From assembly GCA_964429855.1 (NCBI GenBank), contig CAYSDM010000014.1, positions 1 to 64,000 of the forward strand: a stretch of DNA of 64,000 nt, given 5' to 3'. This stretch comes from CALLMM01 sp964429855 (lineage in GTDB: Bacteria; Armatimonadota; Chthonomonadetes; Chthonomonadales; CAJBBX01). The notes below the pieces were generated by a model. The model was not told the DNA's origin. It was given only the letters and a program-made list of their open reading frames with translations, and ran no database searches. Position 1 is the stretch's first letter. Every line of letters begins with the position of its first letter. Shown piece after piece: positions 50,113-57,528 of this stretch. Both the position numbers and the translations under genes were made by a program.

Positions 50113-51159
50113 GTGAGAGCATCGAGTACACACATTCTTGTTCGGAGACAGGACCCATGGCTGTTGATTCCCGCCGCGCTGATCTGGTGGATACTCTACC
50201 GATCCCTGCTTCCTGCGGCTCAATGGATTGCCTACAGTCTGCTTGGACTGCCGCGCGGGTCGCATCTTGGCGCTTCAGTGGAGTTTTTTATCTATGAAGC
50301 GCCAAAGGTGTTGATGCTTCTGGTGGTCGTGGTTTTCGGGGTGGGGATTGTCCGAACCTATTTCACTCCAGAACGCGCCCGTGCCTTTCTGGCAGGAAAG
50401 CGTGAATCTGCTGGCAATATTCTGGCGGCATTGCTGGGTATTGTGACCCCGTTCTGCTCCTGTTCAGCCGTCCCGCTCTTTTTAGGGTTCGTTCAGAGCG
50501 GCGTTCCCCTGGGAGTCACGTTCTCGTTTCTCATTGCTGCCCCGATGATTAATGAGGTCGCCGTGGTTCTTCTGCTGGGCATGTTTGGCTGGAAGATCAC
50601 AGCCATCTACATCGGAGCCGGATTGACGGTCGCCATCTCGGCAGGATGGATCATCGGAAGACTGAAGATGGAGCGTCACCTTGAACCCTGGGTGATGGAA
50701 CTGCTTGGGCAGGGAGGCTCTGAGCTCGTTGAGACGCGGTTAACCTGGAATGAACGCATTCAGGCTGGCTCACAGGCGGTACGAGAGATTGTGGGGCGTG
50801 TCTGGATCTATGTGGTGCTAGGGATCGCTATTGGAGCCGGAATACACGGCTATGTACCGACCAATGCCCTGGCAGGATGGATGGGCAAAGAGCGCTGGTG
50901 GTCTGTCCCGCTTGCCGCGCTGCTGGGTATCCCCTTGTACTCTAACGCAGCGGGAATTGTCCCCATCATTCAGGCTCTGTTGGGCAAAGGCGCGGCGTTG
51001 GGAACTGCGCTGGCGTTCATGATGTCTGTGATTGCCCTCTCCCTGCCAGAGTTGATTATTCTCAGGCGCGTGCTGCGCCCCAAACTGATTGCCGTGTTTA
51101 TCGGGGTGGTGGCATTCGGCATCATCTGTGTTGGTTTTCTTTTTAACAGCATTCTTTAA
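50113..51159 (+). CDS. Permease of the ArsP/SO_0444 type (PF03773-like)
   Basis: 348 residues, about eight transmembrane helices in two similar halves. The first half carries the cysteine signature PFCSCSAVPLFLGFVQSGVPLGVTFSFLIAAPMINEVAV; the second half ends with PLYSNAAGIVPIIQALLGKGAALGTALAFMMSVIALSLPE. Relatives export trivalent organoarsenicals or help remove arsenite. The CSC and the N-rich loop suggest a thiophilic or oxyanion substrate. GTG start with a run of G upstream. It is followed by the mini-thioredoxin. Confidence 0.87.
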   Translation: MRASSTHILVRRQDPWLLIPAALIWWILYRSLLPAAQWIAYSLLGLPRGSHLGASVEFFIYEAPKVLMLLVVVVFGVGIVRTYFTPERARAFLAGKRESAGNILAALLGIVTPFCSCSAVPLFLGFVQSGVPLGVTFSFLIAAPMINEVAVVLLLGMFGWKITAIYIGAGLTVAISAGWIIGRLKMERHLEPWVMELLGQGGSELVETRLTWNERIQAGSQAVREIVGRVWIYVVLGIAIGAGIHGYVPTNALAGWMGKERWWSVPLAALLGIPLYSNAAGIVPIIQALLGKGAALGTALAFMMSVIALSLPELIILRRVLRPKLIAVFIGVVAFGIICVGFLFNSIL

Positions 51160-51194
51160 CAACCCGCACAACACAACATTCAGGAGATAACGAG

Positions 51195-51425
51195 ATGAAG
51201 ATCGAGATTTTGGGAACGGGATGCGCGAAATGCAAAACTCTCTATGCCAATGCTCAGGCAGCTGTCGCTGATCTGGGTATATCGGCCCAGGTCGAGAAGG
51301 TCGAAAATATCCAGCAGATCATTCGCTATGGCATCATGACAACGCCTGCGCTGGCGGTAGACGGCAAGGTGTTGCTGGCAGGCAGGGTGGCCTCTTCCGA
51401 CGAGATAAAGAAGCTGCTCGTCTGA
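51195..51425 (+). CDS. Small thioredoxin-like protein (MTH895/TM0996 type)
   Basis: 76 residues. Glutaredoxin-like thioredoxin fold: MKIEILGTGCAKCKTLYANA with the redox pair C-A-K-C, YGIMTTPALAVDGKV with the cis-proline, and a terminal EIKKLL helix. This short type regularly accompanies PF03773 permeases and ArsR regulators and is thought to deliver reducing power or metal. AGGAG upstream. No signal peptide. Confidence 0.9.
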   Translation: MKIEILGTGCAKCKTLYANAQAAVADLGISAQVEKVENIQQIIRYGIMTTPALAVDGKVLLAGRVASSDEIKKLLV

Positions 51426-51451
51426 GCAGGACACCAGAGGAGTACTCTGAG

Positions 51452-53197
51452 ATGACAGATTATCGCCGGACAAAGAGGGCGTTGACCTTCGCAATATGCC
51501 CCTCGGCGTTTCTCATAATTCTTTCTGTAGGATTGACTCCCGAAGGTGCAAGAACGATTTTCAATGCGCATCCTCCCGTTCCCTTAAAGGATGAGGAGGG
51601 GCGCGTCATAGATGTCCGTGCCCCGGATACCAGACCATACAGTCCCCGAATGACCTGCGGGGGGTGTCACCCCTATGAGGATATTACTCGCGCCTATCAC
51701 TTCACGATGGGCGCTGATCAGTTGTCAGATGATTGGGGAAGTCGTCATCGTAACCGCCCCTGGATGAGTTCACCCGGGCAGAACGGCGGGCAGCAGCAAA
51801 TGTCCTATATCTGGCTGTCCAAGAAGAAAAATCAGAACGAAGCCCGGGTCGGCGTCACAACCTTTCGATTCGCGCAGACCTGTGCGGTTTGCCATCCGGG
51901 AGGCTCTCTGTTTGAGCGAGATCGAGACGGTAAGCGGTACGATTTGCGTCAACGCGCCCATCCGAAACTGGTATCCAGTCTGGATGGCGACTATCATAAC
52001 GCTGCATGGGATCGCTCTGGGGTACTGGAAGCGGATTGTCTCATGTGTCATTCCTCCGGCTACGACATGAAAGCGCGCGCGGATCAACTGGCGAAGGCTA
52101 ACTATCGCTGGGCGGCGACCGTGGGATCAAGATTGGGAACGGTGGAGGGATCGGCTCTTGCGGGCGATACGCCGAAATTGACCTATCAAAGCTCGGCTTC
52201 AGACGATGGAAGCCTGACGGTTGTCCCGATCCGTTCACGCGACGAAAACTGCCTGCTCTGTCATGCAGAGGCTGAGGTGAAGAAACGCGGTCATGTCTGG
52301 GATGGTCGCAACGCAGATGTACACGCGCGCCTCTCCTGCACAGCCTGCCACGTTACTCAGGCAGACCATCAGATCGCCAAAGGACGTTCTAACGCCGTAT
52401 TTCTACATGATGAGATGGACGACTCCAATCTCTCCTGCGCAGGATGCCATAACGCCCGGAAGATGGGTGCAAGACGCCCTGCTCATCGCTCTGTGCCGGC
52501 AAGCCACCTGAAAAACCTGACCTGCGTCGTCTGTCATGTCCGAGATCACAATGTCACTGCTGTGCATACGGTAGATACCACCACCGGAAAAACGGTCGGC
52601 ATTCCCACCAACCCCGAAGCGCACAAGTATGGCGAGACAAAATCGTGGCAGCCGGCTTACTTTCGGCTTCGTAACGGTCAGATCTCTTCGGGCAATGCGC
52701 TCCTGCCCTCCTGGTGGGGCAACCGCGTTGAGAATGTGATTCATCCGCTCACGCTGGCAGAGACGGCAAAAGCCTTCGAGCTGGCAAAGACGAAACTGCA
52801 AGATGATAACGGCGACGGAAAGCCGGAAGCCAATACCCCTGCCGAAATCACGGCCATGTTACAGGCGGTGAAACAATCGCTCCAGAGCGGTCGTTTTATG
52901 ACTGTACAGCCCGTCTATGTCAAAGGACACGCGATATGGGAGATGCAGGGAGAGACACTGTTGAGTCGTCCTCATCCTCAGGCAGTCCCCTTGAGATGGA
53001 CCTTCAGCCACAATGTCGCGCCGGCCTCGCGCGCGTTCGGTTCACAGGGATGCTCAGACTGTCACGGGAGATCAGAGGGAGTGCTGGGGACGAAGGTAAC
53101 AGTGGATCCATTTGGTGAAGATGGCAAGCCGGTAAAGGTTCCAGCATGGAAGTATCTCAAACTGCGTTCTCCGGACCCCTACATAGCCGCAAAATAA
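51452..53197 (+). CDS. Exported octaheme c-type cytochrome
   Basis: 581 residues. The N-terminal hydrophobic stretch (ALTFAICPSAFLIILSVGL) is a signal or anchor. Eight CxxCH heme motifs are present: CGGCH, CAVCH, CLMCH, CLLCH, CTACH, CAGCH, CVVCH and CSDCH, with further His residues for axial ligation (SDCHGRSEG, HRSVPASH). The layout resembles octaheme tetrathionate reductase/hydroxylamine-oxidoreductase-like proteins, but no catalytic Lys-ligated CxxCK is seen. It must be assembled outside the membrane by a cytochrome c maturation system not in the window. In a cluster with an ArsR repressor and permease, it may pass electrons to or from a thiophilic oxyanion; this is inference. Confidence 0.87.
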   Translation: MTDYRRTKRALTFAICPSAFLIILSVGLTPEGARTIFNAHPPVPLKDEEGRVIDVRAPDTRPYSPRMTCGGCHPYEDITRAYHFTMGADQLSDDWGSRHRNRPWMSSPGQNGGQQQMSYIWLSKKKNQNEARVGVTTFRFAQTCAVCHPGGSLFERDRDGKRYDLRQRAHPKLVSSLDGDYHNAAWDRSGVLEADCLMCHSSGYDMKARADQLAKANYRWAATVGSRLGTVEGSALAGDTPKLTYQSSASDDGSLTVVPIRSRDENCLLCHAEAEVKKRGHVWDGRNADVHARLSCTACHVTQADHQIAKGRSNAVFLHDEMDDSNLSCAGCHNARKMGARRPAHRSVPASHLKNLTCVVCHVRDHNVTAVHTVDTTTGKTVGIPTNPEAHKYGETKSWQPAYFRLRNGQISSGNALLPSWWGNRVENVIHPLTLAETAKAFELAKTKLQDDNGDGKPEANTPAEITAMLQAVKQSLQSGRFMTVQPVYVKGHAIWEMQGETLLSRPHPQAVPLRWTFSHNVAPASRAFGSQGCSDCHGRSEGVLGTKVTVDPFGEDGKPVKVPAWKYLKLRSPDPYIAAK

Positions 53198-53226
53198 GGA
53201 GAAAAGAGATGAGCTGACATAAAATC

Positions 53227-53892
53227 ATGCGCATTACGTCCGTAACGCTCTGGCTGTATTTGTTCGCAGCATACATGAGTCTGATGGCAGCAGCGCAGAC
53301 GCAGGAGACTATTTCGCTGCCGAAAGTCAGTTCGACCGGTGGAATGAGCTTGATGGAGGCTCTGTGGAAGCGGCGTTCTGTTCGCGCCTATTCAGATAGA
53401 GCGCTCAGCATGGAGCAGATTGGCGCATTATGCTGGGCAGCTCAAGGCATCACAGATGCTGCAAAGGGATTACGCACAGCCCCATCCGCCATGACGCTCT
53501 ACTCCATACAGGTTTTTGTGGTAAACAGCGAAGGAGTGTACGCCTATCTCCCCGCCGAACACTCGCTGCGTCTTGTGCAAAAAGGAGCGGTTCTTGACAA
53601 ACTGCGCCTTCTGCCCCCCAATCCCCCCATGCTGGGGAAAGCGCCGGTTGTCCTCGTGCTTGGAATGAACCTTGCGCCTCTGGCAGAGCGTGTCGGGGCA
53701 CGCGCTGAGCGTTACGCTCTCATAGAGACCGGTCATGTTGCCCAGAATGTACTGCTGCAGGCTGTCGCCATGGGGTTGGGCAGCATTCCCGTAGGAGGAT
53801 TTGACGAAGAGAAGGTCTCCGAACTGCTTAAACTGCCGGAGGGTGTTCGTCCTGTCTACCTGCTGCCGATCGGATACCCGGCTCCCAGATAG
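53227..53892 (+). CDS. SagB/ThcOx-type nitroreductase family protein
   Basis: 221 residues. A signal peptide (LWLYLFAAYMSLMAAAQ) precedes the FMN-binding fold: MSLMEALWKRRSVRAYSDRALSMEQIGALCWAAQGIT, RTAPSAMTLYSIQVFVV, and GHVAQNVLLQAVAMGLGSIPVGGF. This is the SagB-like branch, which oxidises thiazolines in toxins or acts on other substrates. An exported member is notable and fits the secreted cytochrome upstream. In frame upstream of the ATG at 53227 is ATG-AGC-TGA (53209-53217) at the correct distance from AAGGAG, so the strongest start encodes only Met-Ser before a stop. Confidence 0.85.
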   Translation: MRITSVTLWLYLFAAYMSLMAAAQTQETISLPKVSSTGGMSLMEALWKRRSVRAYSDRALSMEQIGALCWAAQGITDAAKGLRTAPSAMTLYSIQVFVVNSEGVYAYLPAEHSLRLVQKGAVLDKLRLLPPNPPMLGKAPVVLVLGMNLAPLAERVGARAERYALIETGHVAQNVLLQAVAMGLGSIPVGGFDEEKVSELLKLPEGVRPVYLLPIGYPAPR

Positions 53893-53917
53893 CGGATTCG
53901 TGGCAGGCTGGAACGAA

Positions 53918-53955
53918 AGAAGCATGCAGGAGGCGGCTCTCTCCTGCATGCTTCT
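53918..53955. terminator. Terminator between nitroreductase and tRNA-Gln
   Basis: AGAAGCATGCAGGAG pairs with CTCCTGCATGCTTCT (15 base pairs, eight-base loop), TATTA follows. Serves both converging transcripts. Confidence 0.87.
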
Positions 53956-53962
53956 TATTAAA

Positions 53963-54034
53963 CTGCGGGACTAGGATTCGAACCTAGGGTCTTCTGATCC
54001 AGAGTCAGACGTGTTGCCGCTACACCATCCCGCA
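53963..54034 (-). tRNA. tRNA-Gln (anticodon CTG)
   Basis: On the minus strand: acceptor TGCGGGA/TCCCGCA, D-arm with AGCGGCA, anticodon stem TCTGA/TCAGA with loop CTCTGGA (CTG), T-arm CCTAG-GTTCGAAT-CCTAG, discriminator G; CCA is not encoded. Confidence 0.94.
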
Positions 54035-54046
54035 TCAAGCGAGAGT

Positions 54047-54076
54047 AGTATACATCAGACGGCTCGTGAATGTCAA
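54047..54076 (-). promoter_or_regulatory. Promoter of tRNA-Gln
   Basis: Minus strand TTGACA (54071-54076), 18-base spacer, TATACT (54047-54052), 13 bases before the mature tRNA. Same boxes and spacing as for tRNA-Val. Confidence 0.87.
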
Positions 54077-54114
54077 TGCCTCAAGCTCCTCCCGATCCCG
54101 GTAGGAAATTCCCC

Positions 54115-54141
54115 TTGGTTCACAGCATATTAGGGTATAAT
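54115..54141 (+). promoter_or_regulatory. Probable guaB promoter
   Basis: TATAAT (54136-54141) with a TTGGTT 15 bases upstream. Leader of about 40 bases to the GGGAGGG ribosome site. Confidence 0.5.
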
Positions 54142-54188
54142 GCCAAATTAACATCACCTGTTTGCCCAATATGAACGGGGAGGGAACC

Positions 54189-55682
54189 ATGCAGAGAACG
54201 GACCTTTTGCTGAAGGAAGGGTTGAGCTTCGACGACGTGCTCCTCATTCCGATGGAGTCGGAAGTCACTCCTGCAGATGTAGACACCAGAACGCGGATCG
54301 CAAAAGATATCGAACTGCGCGTACCGATCATCTCCTCGCCGATGGATCGAGTCACGGAAGCCCGCATGGCGATTGCAGTGGCTCGGGAAGGCGGAATAGG
54401 CATTATCCATCGCAACATGGCGGTGGAACGGCAGGTAGCGGAGGTGGATAAGGTCAAACGGTCGGAACATGGTATTATCGCTAATCCCATCTCGCTCCCT
54501 GCTGATAAGACGATTCTGGACGCTCTCAAGCTGATGGAGCGATACCATATTTCCGGCGTCCCCATCACGGAAGAGGATGGTGTTCTCGTCGGGATTTTAA
54601 CGAACCGCGACATCCGATTTGAGACAAACTATCACCGTCCCATTCATGAACTGATGACCAAACGAGACCGACTGGTTACCGCCCCGGAAGGAACCACGCT
54701 GGAGCGCGCACAGGAGATACTCCAGGAGCATCGTATTGAAAAGCTGCCCATTGTGGATCGAAACTTCCGGCTGCTGGGTCTCATCACCATCAAGGATATC
54801 CAGAAGATACGCGAGCATCCTTTTGCTACCAAGGATTCGCGGGGCAGACTGCGAGTCGGAGCCGCGATAGGACCCCTTCGCGATCCGGTGGGACGAACGG
54901 CAGCGCTGCATGATGCCGGGGTGGATGTGATCGTCATTGATGCGGCGCATGGTCAATCTAGCGGAGTCCTCAATGCGGTGCGCGCCATCAAGCGCGAGTA
55001 TCCCGATCTGCCGGTGATCGCCGGCAATGTCGCCACCGCAGAAGGCGTGCTTGCTCTGGCGGAAGCCGGCGCGGACGGAATCCGAGTCGGGCTGGGAGCC
55101 GGAAGCATCTGTACGACACGGGTGGTATCCGGCGTGGGAGTCCCCCAGTTGACGGCTGTGGCGGACTGCGCAAGAGAGGCGCAACGTTTCGGGATCCCGG
55201 TCATCGCCGATGGAGGCATTCGCTTTTCGGGAGATGCAACCAAAGCGATGGCGGCAGGAGCGCATGCCGTGATGGTCGGCAACCTGCTTGCAGGAACCGA
55301 TGAAGCTCCCGGCGAGGTTATCCTCTATCAGGGACGCGCCTATAAAGACTACCGGGGCATGGGATCGGAATCGGCAATGCGCGAGGGTTCCAGCGACCGT
55401 TACGGACACGAAACCACCGCTCGCTATGTTCCGGAAGGCGTCGAAGGCAGAGTCCCCTATAAAGGCGCGGTCTCCGATACCATTCATCAGCTTGTCGGCG
55501 GTATTCGTTCCGGTATGGGGTATCTCGGCGCCAGAACCATACACGACCTGCATGAGCGCGCACAGTTTCTGAAGATCTCCGGCGCAAGTCTGCGGGAGAG
55601 CCATGTTCATGATGTATGGATCACCAAAGAGCCGCCGAACTACTCCTCAGAATATATGCGCGGAGAACAGAACAGGGAGTAG
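54189..55682 (+). CDS. guaB: Inosine-5'-monophosphate dehydrogenase
   Basis: 497 residues from the ATG at 54189, which has GGGAGGG upstream; an earlier in-frame TTG lacks one. Catalytic Cys308 in GAGSICTTRVVSGVG, a pair of CBS domains at about residues 95-205, ISSPMDRVTEARMAIA, and the flap with Arg-Tyr near FSGDATKAMAAGAHAVMVG and GMGSESAM. It converts IMP to XMP, the first step to GMP. Cluster with coaX and dusB downstream is housekeeping. Confidence 0.97.
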   Translation: MQRTDLLLKEGLSFDDVLLIPMESEVTPADVDTRTRIAKDIELRVPIISSPMDRVTEARMAIAVAREGGIGIIHRNMAVERQVAEVDKVKRSEHGIIANPISLPADKTILDALKLMERYHISGVPITEEDGVLVGILTNRDIRFETNYHRPIHELMTKRDRLVTAPEGTTLERAQEILQEHRIEKLPIVDRNFRLLGLITIKDIQKIREHPFATKDSRGRLRVGAAIGPLRDPVGRTAALHDAGVDVIVIDAAHGQSSGVLNAVRAIKREYPDLPVIAGNVATAEGVLALAEAGADGIRVGLGAGSICTTRVVSGVGVPQLTAVADCAREAQRFGIPVIADGGIRFSGDATKAMAAGAHAVMVGNLLAGTDEAPGEVILYQGRAYKDYRGMGSESAMREGSSDRYGHETTARYVPEGVEGRVPYKGAVSDTIHQLVGGIRSGMGYLGARTIHDLHERAQFLKISGASLRESHVHDVWITKEPPNYSSEYMRGEQNRE

Positions 55683-55695
55683 ATAGAACGCTGCC

Positions 55696-56472
55696 ATGCT
55701 TCTAGTCGTTGATGTCGGGAACAGCAACATCGTCATCGGAGTCTACTCCGGCGACTCGCTAATCGCTGACTGGCGAATTCGAACAGTCCGAGATCGAACG
55801 GCGGATGAACATGGGTTACTCATTCTGCAGATGCTCTCGCACCGGGACATCACTGCGGATCATATCACCGGCGTGGCTATCTCCAGCGTTGTTCCCACCA
55901 TGAACGAGGCGCTCTGTCAGGTATCGCGAAGATATTTTGATGTCGAGCCTTTTCTGGTGGGCAGCGACACCGATTTCGGTATCTACATTGACTACCATCC
56001 CCCCTCGGATGTCGGCGCAGATCGTCTGGTGAACGCGGTGGCTGCGAAAGCATTCTACGGCGCGCCTGCAATCGTGGTTGATCTGGGAACTGCCACGACC
56101 TTTGATGTTATCGCCGCCAATGGCGACTACCTCGGCGGGGCGATAGCCCCTGGAATCGGCATCTCCACGGATGCGCTTTTTCGAGCCGCCTCGCGACTAT
56201 ATCGCGTCGAACTCGTCGCGCCTACCGCATGTATCGGTAAAAATACCATACAGGCCATGCAGTCCGGAATCGTTTTCGGATTCACCGGACAGGTGGATCT
56301 GCTGGTGAAGAAGATTCAACAGGAGATCGGCGAACAGGCACGGGTGATTGCCACAGGCGGACTGGCGGAGCTGATCGCGGAGCAGAGCGAGACGATTGAG
56401 GTGGTGGATCAGATGCTGACCCTGGAAGGTCTTCGCCTTCTGTGGAAGCGAAATCGCGGTGATTCGGCATGA
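55696..56472 (+). CDS. coaX: Type III pantothenate kinase
   Basis: 258 residues, ASKHA fold: MLLVVDVGNSNIVIGVYSG, GADRLVNAVAAKAFYGAPAIVVDLGTATTFDVI and GGAIAPGIGIS, all typical of CoaX. First step of CoA synthesis. It is 13 bases after guaB and its last codons overlap dusB (ATGA). Confidence 0.96.
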   Translation: MLLVVDVGNSNIVIGVYSGDSLIADWRIRTVRDRTADEHGLLILQMLSHRDITADHITGVAISSVVPTMNEALCQVSRRYFDVEPFLVGSDTDFGIYIDYHPPSDVGADRLVNAVAAKAFYGAPAIVVDLGTATTFDVIAANGDYLGGAIAPGIGISTDALFRAASRLYRVELVAPTACIGKNTIQAMQSGIVFGFTGQVDLLVKKIQQEIGEQARVIATGGLAELIAEQSETIEVVDQMLTLEGLRLLWKRNRGDSA

Positions 56473-57503
56473 AGTATGGCAGCGAAGCGGAAATCCCCAT
56501 AAAAGAACAAGAGAGAGTCGGCGCTTTCTGCATCGGGGATATTCTCATTGATCCACCGGTTGTCCTGGCTCCGATGGCGGATGTTACCAACGGGGCTTTT
56601 CGTCGACTCTGCAAGCGGATCGGCAACCCGGGCCTGCTCTGCACGGAGCAGATCAGCACGATGGCGCTTCACTATCGAAGTCAACGTACCTATCAGATGT
56701 TTGACTGGACAGAGGAAGAGTTTCCTCTCTCCGTTCAGCTTTTCGGAGCCGATCCGCAGGTGATGGCGGAGGCGGCGCGGATCGTGGCGGATCGCGGAGC
56801 GAACATAATAGATATCAATATGGGCTGCTGGGTTCCCAAAGTCTGTCGCCAGGGAGCTGGAGCCGCCCTGCTCAGAGATTCAAAAACTGCGCTGAAGGTT
56901 GTGCAGGCGGTGGTTCAGGCAGTAAGCATTCCTGTTACCGTAAAGATGCGGGCTGGCTGGAGCGCGGCAGAGTTAACGTCCGTTCCGCTCGCATACGCAC
57001 TGGAACAGGTTGGCGTTCAGGCGTTTGCGCTGCATGGTCGTACCGCGCAGCAGGGATTTGAGGGCAGCGCGGATTGGAACTGGATCGCTGCAATAAAAGA
57101 GGCGGTCAATGTTCCCGTCATTGGTAATGGAGATGTACGCCTGCCAGACGACGCGCGGCGGATGCTGGAGGCGACAGGTTGCGATGCAGTGATGATCGGG
57201 CGTGCAGCCATTGGCAATCCCTGGGTTCTCAGGGATACCGCGCACTACCTCCGCACCGGCGAGTATCTGACCGCTCCCTCTCTCGCGGAACGGCTGGAAG
57301 CCGCCTTGATCCATGTGCAGGATTTCGCGCAGACAGTCGGGGAAGAGCGGGCCGTTCGACATCTTCGCGGACAGCTTCCGCACTATGTCAAAGGCTTCGC
57401 GGGAGCCTCCATCGCCAGAGAACAGATTGTGCAGGCGACTCGTATCGAGCAGGTACGCGCCATTCTGGAGAAGGTTAAACAGACAGCGGAGACCGAAAAC
57501 TGA
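56469..57503 (+). CDS. dusB: tRNA-dihydrouridine synthase
   Basis: 344 residues, FMN TIM barrel: VVLAPMADVTNGAFRRLCKRIGN, SVQLFGADPQVMAEAA, INMGCWVPKVCRQGAGAAL with the catalytic cysteine, VKMRAGW, ALHGRTAQQGFEGSADW and GNGDV. The helical C-terminal domain follows. Similar to the DusB group. Overlaps coaX and ends 25 bases from the convergent clpB gene. Confidence 0.94.
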   Translation: MKYGSEAEIPIKEQERVGAFCIGDILIDPPVVLAPMADVTNGAFRRLCKRIGNPGLLCTEQISTMALHYRSQRTYQMFDWTEEEFPLSVQLFGADPQVMAEAARIVADRGANIIDINMGCWVPKVCRQGAGAALLRDSKTALKVVQAVVQAVSIPVTVKMRAGWSAAELTSVPLAYALEQVGVQAFALHGRTAQQGFEGSADWNWIAAIKEAVNVPVIGNGDVRLPDDARRMLEATGCDAVMIGRAAIGNPWVLRDTAHYLRTGEYLTAPSLAERLEAALIHVQDFAQTVGEERAVRHLRGQLPHYVKGFAGASIAREQIVQATRIEQVRAILEKVKQTAETEN

Positions 57504-57528
57504 GCGGTCTCCGCTGTTCCAGGTTTCG

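Noticed and set aside
54597..55610. 337-codon open frame antisense to guaB
   Set aside because: guaB carries the full active site; the antisense frame follows from codon bias.
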